This document shows, piece by piece, positions 21,047 through 33,800 of a stretch of 64,000 nucleotides of DNA. Origin of the DNA: Chrysopilus asiliformis. Lineage: Eukaryota > Arthropoda > Insecta > Diptera > Rhagionidae. The translations under genes and the position numbers were made by a program. The notes beneath the pieces are model-generated. The model had not been told where the DNA came from. It made no database searches and was given only the letters and a program-made list of their open reading frames with translations. The DNA lies in the NCBI GenBank assembly GCA_964034945.1, contig OZ035963.1, forward strand, positions 39,438,361 to 39,502,360, read 5' to 3'. Position 1 is the first letter of the stretch. Each line of letters starts with the position of its first letter.

Positions 21047-23020
21047 CAGGGCCGTACCGACTGGGGGGGATGGGGGGGGGAGGCTCCCCCCCCCCAATAA
21101 GTCTTCAGTTGGGAATTTGACCCTTAGGAGTTGGGAAATCTCACTTCTTGAAGATGTTGGGAAATCTCTTTTGTCGATTTTCCAAAATCCCAACTTGTCT
21201 TTTTCTACCTCAAATTTTCTATTAGTGAACAAAGGCGTGTTTTATGACTTGTTTGTGTTTCCACATGCCATTCTGCTTTGGCGACAGCGTCATAGCGAGT
21301 TGGGAGAGAATGAATAAAAGGCTTTGAAAGAGTAGAGTAGACACTCGACCATGGGGGGAGTATAATGTTCTCATCAGTTTATGGCACAGAACTATATAAC
21401 ATAGTATGGTGACACAAAGCTCTGCTGAAAAATGGTCCCAAAAGTATTTCCCTCTTTATCATACTTAAACGCATCCACTGAACTGTATAATATCGCGAAA
21501 TTCAAATTTCGTCCGCCGCGAAATTCAAATTTCACAAGTTTGAGACTAACTTTATGCGCCAACACCATTCCGAAAGTCTATTTTCCTTTGACAGCTCACG
21601 GTTTAAACGAAAGGACTATATTTATAGTCATACGGTTATCTCGCTCTTACTTAACTCGTTTTGATTCATTGAACTGTATTGAAATGGGACCATTTGAGAC
21701 ATCAAATCGAGCGATCTAGTATATTCGTGCTGAAACAGTGAGTTTTGAAAATATAGTGTAATTGTTGTACCATCGGTGTTCGGATTTTTTAAACAAATGA
21801 ATAGGTAAGAACTGTTTCAAGTAATATGTATTTAATTTCTTATAAGTTTATGTCAACACTGGATTCGGATAAAATCTGAATACAAAAGAAAGTGCCAAAA
21901 ATAAGCGATATAAAGTCAAATGTACTTCTTGTGGTCACAAGTCGCATAAGATTATTAGTGTTTACCCTTTATTTAATTGTGAAAAATAAAAAAAATTTAC
22001 TTTCTTCTACGGAGTGCAATAAAGTATTGTATTCATGAAAAATTTCGACCTCTTAATTTTGCCTAAAAAAATTTCCCGATCACTCCTGAGTCGATTGGAG
22101 TCATATTAAAAAAATGTCGTTCTGTCTGTCAGTCTGTCAGTTTGTCTGTCAGTCTGTGTACAAGATTTCTCAAAAACTAATAAAGCTAGAGCCATGAAAT
22201 TTTATAGGCATGTTGGGTCCTGAAATGGGACGATCCTATCAACTTTTGGTGGAAATCCGTTAACCGGAAGTATCCAAAATGGCGGTTTTTCAAAAATCGC
22301 AATTTCGTTTTTCTCGATTTACTCCCGAACTACGCGTTTTTTAGTGGCCTTAAGTACGACGAAACTTTTAGAAAATAAAATTTCCCACACTTTTGTCTTT
22401 AGATATAACTCGATATCTCAACCTGTTATCGAGATAAACCGTTATTTCCAAAAAAAAACAGTTTTTGCGATTATCTTGAAAACTAATGGGGTTTTGCTGA
22501 CTGAATGTATGAAGTGAAATAATGAGAATGACATTCTGCACAATTTTGTTTCTTACCGTTATTGAGATATTTAGATTAAAATATAAAAAAATATGTTTTT
22601 GCAAATTACTGCAAACTAACGATTTTTCGACAAATTAATTTAAGGAAAACTTGGAGATGTTAAAATTTTCTACCTTTTTGCCATTTACCGTAAATTGATA
22701 TCTTTTACAGTTCTCAAGCTATCTCAAATTTTGTACGTTTTTGATATTTTTGAATAAACCAAGAATTTATTGGGATGTCGTCTTAGGTTGACAACGCGAC
22801 AGGGCTCTAGCGTAAATTGCGCAGGATCGTAGATTTTGTAGAAGTAAGTTTTGTGTTGACCACAACTGATATTTCATTATATCAGTTGTTTCTTGTCAGA
22901 GATTCTGGGCAAGGAAAAGGAATTTTTATTATGTACATCCCAGTTGGGAAAAATTAGATGTTCGAGTTGGGAAAATTGAGACGTCTCCCCCCCCAATCCA
23001 GAACCTTCGATACGGCCCTG
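21047..23020 (+). mobile_element. hAT-type element, CAGGGCCGTA family, copy b
   Basis: Same termini as copy a (1642-3623). TSD TCTGTCTG at 21039-21046 and 23021-23028, within the R2 microsatellite. It lacks the 2412-3092 insertion, giving the empty site. Near 21910-21990 a short frame reads CTSCGHKSHK followed by a further Cys, a possible zinc-binding fragment of an element-encoded protein. Copy a shares only the sequence after this motif. Confidence 0.87.
21999..22889 (+). mobile_element. R1 repeat, copy b (about 0.9 kb)
   Basis: Starts ACTTTCTTCTACGGAG and ends with the hairpin ACAACTGATAT...ATATCAGTTGT. It is absent from the equivalent position of hAT copy a (near 3445), so it is an insertion. 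It contains CTGTCTGTCAGTCTGTCAG. A reversed copy is at 35712-36613. Classification unknown. Confidence 0.75.
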
Positions 23021-24439
23021 TCTGTCTGTCCGTCTGTCTGTCTGTCCGTCCGTCTGTCTGTCTGTGGCGCGGATTGCGGGCGCACGGATTGAGCTACAGA
23101 CTTGAAATTTTGCACAGGTCCGTTTTTCGTAAAATGCAAGGCTAAGTTTGTTAATGGGCAAAAATGGACCATTAGGGGGGGTACCCCCCATACGAACGAA
23201 ACCGATTTTTGCGAATATCTCAAAAAAGATGCATCTTATAAAAAAAGTCCAAGAACAAAAGTTTTTTAGAATATGATTCTACATAAAACTCCCATACATC
23301 AAAATCCGATTGGAATAAATTTTAAAAAATCTTATTGAAAAGTTTTACTTCAAAGAGGAATTTTCATACAATTGTTCGAATTTTGATACGAATATCACCA
23401 TACGGGTCTCCAATGATTGCCAGATTGGCAATTATAGCTTTTGTTATGTTTTGAATATGATTTTACATAACTTATCTATACATCAAAATTCAGTTAGACT
23501 ACCTCTTTCCCCTCCCCGATACCCATTGAATACTTTTTCCTTATTTTCTCGAAAACGGTGCATCGTATCGAAAAGTTTATAACGACGAAATGTGTTTAGA
23601 ATATGATTTTATACAACTTATCTATCCAGTTGGACCACTCCTACCTCCCTCTCCCATACAAATAGATTTTTTTAAATAAACGAATTGGTCGGTGACAAAA
23701 TACATTATTTAAATTCGTTCTCTATAAAATGAATAATTTAAATTATCAAATTGCACAAAAGCAGTGGATGAATAAAGGAAATTTGTGTTGATGCAAGTCC
23801 AGATTCGATGTGCCGCTAACCTCACTTTTGGAAATCACTATGTTCTGGTGGCGCAAAAAATACACAAAATTCAACACCAATCCATTTACGTTCACGTGGT
23901 CACTGAGTAAATTCCTTGATTCACTTCGTTGTACACAAAATAAAATACTTTCGACGGTTTAAAAGTGGGAAAAACAGCGATAATTTGCGCACTATATCGA
24001 TAAACAACCGCTTCGCATTGATCATCAATGAGGAAAGAGCAAATATATTTCTCAGTTGTCAAACGCGAGTCTGAGAGCGTAACGGGATCTGTTGGCGATA
24101 AAATTATTGTGAGGTACAAAATTTTCCGTTTTTCAATTCCAAATACAATATTTTCTCTTTCCATACCAAAATCCCATACAAAATGCAAATTTCAATTTTT
24201 CCGATATTCCCGTTTTTCCCCAAAATTTTTCTCGACTTTTCCAACAAAACGAAAAAAAATTCGAGATTTTTGATTTGGAATTACTGAAAGTGCAAACCAG
24301 AAAACCGCTCCCCTGAAAGTATGCAATTTCGGTTTTCCAAGATTTTCCAACTTTTCCGGTAGAAATTTCCAATTTTCGGCTCCGTTGTGTTTTTATATGT
24401 CGCAATACGAATCCAACAAAAAAAACCCCATGCAAATCG

Positions 24440-24501
24440 GATTATATTCAGCCGAGTTATGGATAGTCAAACGGACCACGATTCATTTTTATATATAAAG
24501 A
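24440..24501 (-). mobile_element. Helitron-like 5' terminus
   Basis: On the minus strand TCTTTATATATAAAAATGAATCG follows an A, the typical Helitron 5' start. Downstream sequence (CCGAGTTATGGATAGTC...) resembles the helitron-type leader seen at 3964. The 3' partner is uncertain (see 19836). Confidence 0.55.
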
Positions 24502-25237
24502 TTCACTATGCGTTAATTCGGTGAGCCATTTTTCTCAGATAATTTTTTTTATTTATAATCACTTGGAGGACTAGTAATGGAAATTAATGCGAGTTTTCAT
24601 TAATTTATTTAGCATCCAATTTTTTCCGATAGCTTGTGATTGGCTACTGCAAATCAAAAATCACCAAATGTTTGCCGTGTGAAAATAATTATGCGGTTAA
24701 ATTTATTAGATCAAGCAACTGCTTATTGTTCTAAAAAAAACTTCAATAGTTGATAATCAGTCCAAAAACCGAAATCATAACGGAGCCCCGCACATCCCTG
24801 GGGCATATACCCATCGACTCAGGTCGATTATCTATATGTGTGTGTGCGTATATTGTGTATCCGTGTGTTCGTTCATATATAAGTAACGAAAATTTTAAGA
24901 TTGACTTCTACCAATAATCACTTATCCGATTTTGACGCGGTTTTTTCGATTCGAAAGCTGTTACCGTCCCCTTTTTATTGTTTTAAAATTGTTTTTTTAT
25001 GTGTATTCAAAACATTTCTACCTCTCCCCTCCTTTAACACTTTAATTATACGAAAAAATGCTTTTCGCCTTTCCGGACGAAAGTTCATTTTGTCAGATAA
25101 AAGACTTCGGTACAAAAATTAAGAAATTCCGTACAACAGTTTCAAAATAAAATTAACTTTTTTTTCGGAAACTTCCCGACAAATGTGCATTTTAATTCGA
25201 GACTTTTGTCGAGACAACAGTCCGCTTCTTTAGCATG
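24502..25237. other. Region without supported genes
   Basis: A block near 24770-24890 (ACGGAGCCCCGCAC ... TATGTGTGTGTG) is a diverged copy of the sequence at about 32870-32960, so it is a dispersed repeat. Nothing else is supportable. Confidence 0.5.
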
Positions 25238-25840
25238 CTACAGACAGAGCTACATGTCCGTAGACATGTCCGTGAAAACTGAATTTTAAGCGTCTGTAGG
25301 CTAGTAGACAGACGGTTGAGCTACATGTCGACAAAATCAAAATATTTTGAATTTCTGGGGGCGTGGCTTCAAGTTTGGCTACATGTCTTAGCGTCTGTAC
25401 GTCGGTATGCTAACTTGATTGCTAACATAATTGTGAAAAAGGAGCCGCAGTGTTCACATCTAAATAAATTTAGAGTCGTTGAAGGAAAACAATTGTTTTA
25501 TGATGGCTTCTATAGCGAATAATGAATTTTGGCGAGATTTTTTCGAACTCTATCGAAGTCTACCGGTGTTGTGGCAAATAAAATCTGAAAATTTTAAAAA
25601 CAAAAGTTTAAAAAATAAGGCTTGGGATGGTTTATTAACAAAGTTTAAGCAAGTGGAACCCAATTGCAGCATAGAAACACATCAACAGAGTGACAAAGTC
25701 CTCTGTTGTTCATCAACAGAGGACTTTGTCGCACTGGTGATTTTTCTAAAATGATGTCCATCCGACATGTCTATCGACATGTAGACAGTCTGTTGGTTTT
25801 AGCTTTAAGACATGTCGATAGACATGTATCCAGTCTGTAG
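25238..25840 (+). mobile_element. Small DNA element encoding a MADF domain
   Basis: Ends CTACAGACAGAGCTACATGTC on the left and, inward from the right, CTACAGACTGGATACATGTC, with repeated ACATGTCTATCGACATGT motifs inside. No clear TSD. It encloses the MADF ORF at 25500-25754. A 49 bp hairpin at 25685-25733 (AAAGTCCTCTGTTG and inverse) cuts into the end of the ORF. Confidence 0.6.
25500..25754 (+). CDS. MADF-domain protein fragment
   Basis: The ORF from ATG 25500 encodes about 84 aa; a longer in-frame start lies at 25479. Residues from about 9 onward (NEFWRDFFELYRSLPVLW, then KNKSLKNKAWDGLLTKF) match the first two helices of an insect MADF domain: the conserved F-I/F-x-L-Y-R-x-x-P-x-L-W start and the K-x-x-A-W/Y-x-x-L helix. 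MADF domains bind DNA and often accompany PIF/Harbinger transposases as the second protein. The third helix, usually ending in an R-x-x-Y/F-x-x-E motif, is missing: the frame runs instead into a palindrome and stops. The domain is therefore truncated and probably not functional. It sits inside a small element with inverted ends, so it is transposon-derived or captured. Confidence 0.72.
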   Translation: MMASIANNEFWRDFFELYRSLPVLWQIKSENFKNKSLKNKAWDGLLTKFKQVEPNCSIETHQQSDKVLCCSSTEDFVALVIFLK

Positions 25841-27700
25841 GGGCTTTTTCGGATAAAAGTCAATTTTTTCCCGGACATAATTCGCGTACCCGCCCAAGTT
25901 GCAAGTCGGGTGGCACATTGGAACGCGATTTAAAAGGTACCAAATTCGTGTTGTCTTTTGTAGCAGCACGCTACAGCAGTGTATTTTTTGCGCCACACGA
26001 AATATGCTACTGCTTCAGTCAATGTAATAAAAGCCTCTCGCATAAGAACACAGCAAAGCAAAATGCACAAGTGGAAGTAGAACGTGTTATATGGCAAAAT
26101 GAAATAGATTATGTCTTTCATATGAGTATGTATGCAATTGGTGTACAAGGACGATAACCACTTTCGAATGCAAAAAACCACGTCAAAATCGGATAAGGTT
26201 TACTGGAGAAGTCGATCTTACAATTATCGTTACAATTCTTGTTACATACATACGCCACACATGTTGCGGACTCATCGAACTGACTCGATGGGTATTTGCC
26301 CCGGGGCCGTGCGGCGGCTTTATTATGATTTCGGTGTTTGGAGTGATTTTATGCCCTTTCTTATATGTAAGAAAGATAAAATATAGTTTGATCCACCTAG
26401 CGGTGAGATATTTTTCTTACATAATTTAATCCCATATCGCACTTTTGCGACAAAAGTGACACAACTTAAAAATAAGTCATTTCGAGTTAATGATGCAGAA
26501 TGATTCGTTTTGATCTTTTCTCTCCTCTGACAAAACGTCTTACCTGTACAAGAAATGCTCGCCATGGCAGAGCTTTTATAATATCTTTATGCTTACAGAA
26601 TTTAGTACAAATACACGCAAAATCACGCAATCCCAAACCTTAAAACTTATTTTCTGAAAAATCACGTTTTTTGAGTTGTGTCAATTTTGGTCGCAAGGGT
26701 GCGATATAAAGAATAATTGGGCATCATTTTGAAATTTTTTATACAAAAATTTGTAAACTCGAGTACTAATTGACGTAGAATATTGAATTTTGGTACAGAT
26801 TGGGGTTTTACCAAAAGTAAAACCCCCGCCCGAAGATGAGAAGAATTCAACTATTTCTTCCCTTCTCTCCCATACAAATGGAAAAGATATTTTGCAAACC
26901 AAAACTTATTTTTTGTGAACCAGAACGATTTGTATCGTAAAAGATCTAGTAAATAAAGCCGAGCGCTTAAGTTTTTCATATTTGTGCCTCACAAATGTTT
27001 CATTCGGAAGAATCCGTTTCGGATTCGTAGAAACAATGTTTGACAAATGAATACGTACTCGAAGCATGTTTTTGTTATGACTATAAATGAACTAAAGCTC
27101 ATGCTTGTATTACTGATAAAAGGAAAATTAACAAAAGTGCAAGTGTGCAAGATTACACCTCTTTTTGGCAACGGAAAGTGTCAAAATCGATTTTCTAAAT
27201 CATTTTCCTGATCGTTTTGTTTTAAAAAAAAAGTCAGATGCTTTCAGCTTACCCCCGTTGGCCTGCAGCCACCCCCACTCCTTGGACTTCGATCTGCGGC
27301 AACATTTTAATCTACCCATAAAATTACAATCAAAATACCCCATAGAATTTAAGAGGTACTAACGGATTGAGTCAAAGGGAAGAGGATAGACAAATTATTT
27401 CAAAATAGAGTGCGTTATTACAGATTCAATTCCGTATTCCCGGACTTGCATAGAAAACCACTCAACTGATTTTCGTGCAGCCTTCCCATCTACAATCTTT
27501 TCACTCCTTGTTATTTTCTTTACAATGAATCTACGACCATCATTCCAGGAGGTTACTATCTTCAAAAATAGATCTCTACTATATTTAAAAAAAAAAAGTG
27601 GTTCTCGAGTGGATAGGCAGACAGGCACAAAAGCCTATTATATGATAAACAGATTTTTTTTATTGATTTTTTAACATTTAATGGATATTTAACCTTTAAA
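25841..27700. other. Region downstream of host gene, no supported genes
   Basis: Short ORFs here have no recognisable domain or repeat support. This lies 3' of the proposed end of the minus-strand host gene. Confidence 0.45.
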
Positions 27701-27708
27701 AGATATTA

Positions 27709-27714
27709 TTTATT
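27709..27714 (-). terminator. Poly(A) signal of the host gene
   Basis: AATAAA on the minus strand, about 31 nt beyond the proposed stop codon at 27746. It supports the end of the gene here, though the window is so A+T-rich that this hexamer alone is weak evidence. Confidence 0.4.
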
Positions 27715-27745
27715 TTTTGAATTTTTGAAGAGATTTTGAGGTAGT

Positions 27746-27852
27746 TTAATGTGAGGCCGAAGTCCGAAAAAAAGTAAAAATCATATCAGAAGCTTTGCTA
27801 GGAGGTTTTTTGACAGATCTTTCAAAAACAAAAAAGCGTGTTGATATGTATA
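27746..27852 (-). CDS. Host gene exon 6 (proposed terminal exon)
   Basis: The acceptor CTTTTCCAG ends at 27853. The exon supplies the two bases needed to complete the split codon from exon 5 (phase 1) and reads 35 further codons to a stop, including RSVKKPPSKASDM. Without the MITE at 27875-28471 the preceding intron would be 45 nt, slightly shorter than the gene's other small introns. The alternative is read-through of the donor, ending at 28411 inside the MITE. Confidence 0.45.
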
Positions 27853-30800
27853 CTGGAAAAGATGTTAATATGTACACCAATACCTCACTTTGCGTCGTGG
27901 TTACGTTCCAAAAAAACACGACGCAAATTGAAACGACGTAAAGTGAATTATGATTTTCTATAGCAAACCATGTAAAGAGGGTTACGAAAATACTACTTTT
28001 TAAAAAGAAAATTGAACAAAGTAAACATTTAAAAAACAAAAATAATATAACTCTGCCAATAAATAAATTGGAAAAATATTTACCTTTTTTGTAACCAGAA
28101 ACAACCCGTAAAAATTTATAAAAATTTATTATTCTCTTTTAAAAAAAAAGAACAACACACTAATTGAAACTGAACTCTAAAATTAGCAAAACAAAGTGAA
28201 AATAAAACTGTATTAAAATTGCGTTGATTTTCAGTTAGAAAGGGAATCCCCGAGTTTTGATGGCATGGCGCAATTAGAAAGAAAAGTCGTGCCATCTTCT
28301 AGAAAAAAAAAGAAAATTTCAAAAAATTTCAAAAAAAAAAATTAAAGACTCGAACCCAAAACAACGCAACTTCGAAAATCTAACGACGCACAGTGAAAAT
28401 TAGTACTAATTCAGCAGCGACGCAACTTCGAAAAAACGCAAAACGAAAAGACGCAAAGCGAGGTATTGGTGTATACTGAAAAAAAATTTTCCTTACCCAA
28501 CTCAACAAAATCCACAATTTTCTCAAAATTAGTAGAATTCAATTCATGAGAACTTGGTGGGGCTACGAAACATATTTTAATTTCTTTCATCGCTATAAAA
28601 TTATGCCCATTCCAACCACAATCGTCCTCTGGTAACCATTCGTCTTCGGCTGTAGCAGACATCAAATCAGGATCGGACGTTTTAGATGTTGACAGCAATG
28701 TTGAATTTCCCAACATCTGTTCGACACTTTGCTTACAACATTCTTGTGAGTATTGAAGGGAGGATTCATTTTTTTCCGTTGTTCTGGAACTAATTGCATC
28801 TGAATATATTGTTGGCTTAATAGTTGAATCTTCGATATTTACATCACAAATTTCAAAGTTTAAATTATTATTTTCCAAAGTTTGACTTTGACTACCCACA
28901 TTCAATGGATTACACTCAGAACTATTTGATACTAATTGCTGATCTCCTAGTTGTGAGATAATAATGGATTGATATTTAGGTTGCACCAACATTGAGGATA
29001 CTTTTAGTTTCGATTCAGCATTGTTCAAGTTTGATTTTTTCATATTACATTGTTTCGAGTTTTCATCTATATACTCCGATAATGTGCTAACATTATTTGA
29101 CGAATAACCATGATCGGAATTTGGCGATAGTAGAACAATATCTTCTGCAATATCTGAAATCAAAGTACTGTCCATGGACACTTTTTCCACATTTATATTC
29201 AAATCTTTATAGTAATCTGGCTTAGAATAGTCTCCAAATAATAGTAACTCATTCTCTTTAAAATCGCCAAAAGTAAAATCGGCAGCAGCAGCATTATCAT
29301 AGCTTAAATCGTTTAGCATAATAACTGCAGGACGGTTTAAGCATTTGTTGCTATGCAGTAATGTCGTTTTCGATGTGTTTTTGCATGTACTCAATATGCG
29401 ATCGCTAGTCGCTACGTCATTAGCAATATCGCTTTGACATGGATTTTTCGCCACACTACATATTGCTGGTACAAGTTGTGTAGAATTCTCGAGCGAATCA
29501 GATAAGTCTATCGGTGCGGATATCTTATTTTTAGCGTTTTTAGAATCAACAAAAGCTAACGACGACGACGATGATACATCACAGTTTTTGGTAACGGTTT
29601 TTAGTTTCTTTTTTACGTTTAAATCATCATTTTTAATGTTGGTGTTAGTAGCAATATTGGGACCTGTGATATCCGAATTACAAGGTAATTCTTTGCCATA
29701 TAATTGCCATTGTATATTGTTATCTGAACTACAAAGTGATTCTTTGCATACTAATGCGTTATTTTCTGTTAATGTCACAGACTTTGTGTCATCCTCATCA
29801 GCGGTACTTAGATTGAAATTTTGATTGGATTGAGAAGCCATATAGTACGATAATGTCGATATATCAGCATTTGATTGTTTTGTACTTGTTGAATTGATGT
29901 TAGATACTGCTGTATTAGAAATGGCTGGATGTTTTTTAACAGTTTTTTCAAGAGCTGGATAATGATCAACATTATATAAGTCGTGCTCCGTAATGAGACC
30001 GCAATCCTTTTCCAGTGATAATTTTTTCGTGGTAGCCAATGGTTGGCTGATAATTTTCACAGATGTATTTAATTTCACATGTAAATCTAATTCGATATCA
30101 TTTTCCCTTTCATTTGATTTGTATGATATATTACCCTCAGAACCAACTATGGTGCTTTTACCAATTGCATTACTATTGTTTAAGTTTGTGTCATTCACTT
30201 TTTCTTGGCTGACAATACAGTCACCATAATTTTGATTTGATGATTTATATTTAGTGTGCGAAATAAAATTTCTTTTTGAATTGCTAGTATTTGCAAAATC
30301 TTTCGATATATCTGACATTGATAATGGTAAACTAGACGCCAATGAATTATCTTTTGTTACCAATGGACTAGATACTGATGTTACAGTTGGCCATTTATCA
30401 AGTGTATCAATAACAGAGGGAATGGTTTGAATTTGATCCGGATTTACTATTTTCGCGATATCGGCATAGGATTGAGGTTGAACTTGGCATGTATTAGATG
30501 ATGATAAAATATGAATTCGATTAATGGTGGGCTCAATGGGCAATGAATGAACTGAATCCAAATCACTTGCATCCGATTTTTCTGATGGGGGTACTGATGA
30601 TGTAGATTTGCGCCGTGGTTCAGTAGAATTTAATGATTTCAGGTATAAATCACGATCATTAGTAAAAATGCTAGTTTTTTCATATTTCCTATTAATAGGA
30701 TTTGTGATTTCCTTATTATTAAAGTCGTGTTTCTTGTAAGTTTGATTTTCTTCCAAAATTTTACGTCTTTTCATTTTTTTCTTTTTAGTCACCACATGAA

Positions 30801-33800
30801 ATTCTGCTATTTCATTTACAGTCAAATCATTGCATATTGGCAATGGATCTTCTTTTTTCTTTTTATGTTCAGATTTTTCCAGTTTATCAATAAAAGCGAT
30901 TTCTTTACTTTTTTTCGGTCGTTCTTTTTCTTTTGATTTCTCTCGGACTTCCTCAAGGGCTCGATTTTCTTTAAGATAAGTTAACTCTTCGCCCCATGAT
31001 CTTCGTTCACTTCGTTTGTGATTACTTTGGTTTTTGAAACTTTCCTTAACACTATCGTTCACTGCTGGATTAACCGTTTTTTTAGTTTTTCTCATAGTTA
31101 CAGAATTCTCAATTTTTAACTCCATATCTAATTGTGTACAGCTACGCAGCTCTTCCAATGAATTGCTCTTCTTAACTTGCATTCCTTTTTTTATATCTTT
31201 TCCACGATCTTTATCGCGTTTTTTCTCTTTTTTTTTATTTGTTGCTGTATAGTTTTTGTCATTTTTCTTTGATTCGGAACTTTCAATAAACTTTAATAGA
31301 TTTTCGACTGTATCTTCCCCTCGATAGCCTGCTACACTTTCAATATTAAGAGTTGTAGTGTTTCTCTCAGATTGAGATTTCTTCTTTTTCATCTTAGGCT
31401 GAAGTTGCCCAGAGGTATATGGTAAGCTGACGGAATTTCCATTTTCATCAAATTGTTTCTAATAAACAAATCATAATTTAATAGTTTATCGTTTGACAAC
31501 TTAATTTACATACCGTAATAACCTTTGAAGTGGGAAATAAAATTGTCGGAGATTTAGAAAAATCACCTCTTTCGCCAAGAACCGATTTACAAGATTTATA
31601 AGTTTCATCAAATGGTACACAAGTGGTATCAACGTTTTTGCCACGTTCCAACGATGTAAACGAAATTGTATCATCAACAAATTGCTTCGGTTCCGTTATC
31701 GATAATTCACTTTTATTTCGATTTCCTACGCTCATAATTGACCGTGGATGCTTTTTGGCGGTTTGCAATTCGTTTTTCTCTCTCTCATCAATCGTTTCCG
31801 AAATACCCTAATAGAATAAGAGAATAATTTTATTGACCAATTGATAATACTAAAATTTTACCTGTGCTAAAGAATCGTGAGACAATAAATATCGTTTCTC
31901 CTCTGGGAAAATATCAATATCAATAACAGTATGCAAATTTTCCGTATTATTTGGATCACTTTTAATTGATGATAATGGAACTGAATCTTGTCCTATAAGA
32001 GACACTGATGTGGAATTTGGTAAATGGGTATTAATACACGACATGCCTGCACCAGAAGATCTTTCGTTTTTTCCACGTTTTTTATTGACTTCGGTCAAAA
32101 ATGGTTGATCATACACACTTATGTTACAATTCGAAGCATTTACATTACTTGGCAGGCTACCTCCCTCCCGTTGGCGGGAGGAAACTAACGAATATTTCTT
32201 AGGACGAGAATTATGATGCCTTCGATTACGGTTGCCGTATATATAATCAGTATCTAAAAGTAGGTCATTGTGTGCTGCTTCAAATAAATCCTGAAGAGAT
32301 CCACCATGCTGATTGTTGCTAGATGTACGAGAAAATCTTGAGGTGATTGATCGGAATGAAAAACTATCATCTTTTTCTCGTTCAACTTTTTTTAATAATT
32401 GCTGAAATATAAAAAGTATTATAAAATATTATTGATTTCTAATTAATATAATTACCAAAAACATTTCACTTTTATTTTCTCGATCTTTAGGATTTTTGTA
32501 TGAGTATGCTTCATCTAAAAGTTCTTTCAAAGCACTGTCATCTAGATGTCGCAATTTCTAAATGGGCGAAAAAAATGATGTATAAATTTTAAATTGTTAA
32601 GACTCACATAATGTTTGATGCACAAAAAATATTTTTAATGAGAAAATTTATTAAAATGTTAATGTTATCTAAATTAAATGGAACTCAGGAATTTCTGTTT
32701 CATATAGCCATGTAGCAAAAGTCGGACACATCCCTTATTACGGCATGGTGAACCACCGATCATTTTGTTTGTTCTGATTAAATGTTTAGCGGAGGGCTTA
32801 CTGGTGGAATCAGAGAAGAAAACATTTTACTTTTCTTACATTGAAATTATTTAAAAAATCGAAATCACAACGGAGCCCTTCACGTCTCCGGAACATAATA
32901 CCCACCGGGCTCAGTTCGATGAGTCCACAACATGTCAGTATGTGTGTGACAATAATTTCAAAAATTATCTACCTGAAAGCCTCAACCGATTTTGACATGG
33001 TTTTTAGGATTGTTTTTTAGCATTCTATTATGTAAACTTTTTGTCGAAATCGCAAATATACAGGTAAAGCTCGATTTATGCACAAGGTAAAATATAAGTC
33101 ATTTGCAGAGATCGCGAGATTGTAAAAATTAAATGTCCACAACATGTTTACGCATTTAATGAAATTTTAAAAAAAAATGTTGTTACCACTTTTTTATAAA
33201 TTTTTTTTCTTGTGTGTAATTCAAGCATTTGCATAAATCGAGAATTGCGTAAATTGCGATTTGCCTATATGTCGATATATGAAAGATCTTGAATCGAAAA
33301 TAACAAATATACAGGGTGTATCAGACATTGAGGCTAATCCTGGAAGGGAAGATTCTATGGACAATTTCATAAAAAAAAAATTGTATGAAAGGCGGTGGTC
33401 TATCTTCCACCCACACAGAATCACAAGATGTCTAAGAAAAAGGGTGCCAAAGAACTGTGCATTTACATATTAAACCGAAACTCTAAAACTAATGAACCGA
33501 TTTTCTTGAAGTTTTTCTTTTCTGAAAGGTAATTATAAGGCACGAAAAATCGTATTTCCCGGACAGGTACAGATTTGGTTTTGTGCATGTTCGCAAATGT
33601 AGTTATTTCATGCAGAAAAATTACGCAGTCTCGCACTCGTCAATTGCCACAGTCAATCAAAGGCAGCTGGAGTGAGTGATTTCAGGTTTTTATAAAATTA
33701 GCGGAATGAAAAGGTAAATATTTTATTGGTTTTTCTTTGTGGACCATTTTTATTTTTGTTATACTTCTGATTAGAATAATCCCTTAAGTGATGTTTGTGT

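Larger units (their letters stand above)
20897..23449 (-). mobile_element. R2 repeat, copy c, carrying nested hAT and R1
   Basis: Reversed R2: the right end (ACCGTATGGTGAAACC) is at 20910 and the left block (GCTTTTGTTATG) ends at 23449. A hAT element (21047-23020) is inserted exactly in its CTGT/CCGT microsatellite, and R1 is inserted in that hAT. This gives a three-level insertion order: R2 first, then hAT, then R1. Confidence 0.83.

Noticed and set aside
24133..24435. 100 aa minus-strand ORF with aromatic/Lys-rich composition
   Set aside because: Low-complexity reading of repeated TTTTCCAATTTTT-type sequence; no motif, no splice support.
27709..27872. Host gene ending elsewhere, with more exons to the left
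   Set aside because: I could not find any other minus-strand exon with phase-1 acceptor and sensible coding sequence in 1-27700; the terminal exon is still only tentative.
28411..28496. In-frame extension of exon 5 (GKENFFSVYTN... to the stop at 28411) as the normal C-terminus
   Set aside because: It crosses a GTAAGG donor and is made mostly of MITE sequence; kept only as a possible intron-retention product.
29588..31252. Plus-strand ORFs antisense to the host gene's large exon
   Set aside because: Shadows of the Lys- and Ser-rich minus-strand exon (Phe-rich antisense frames).
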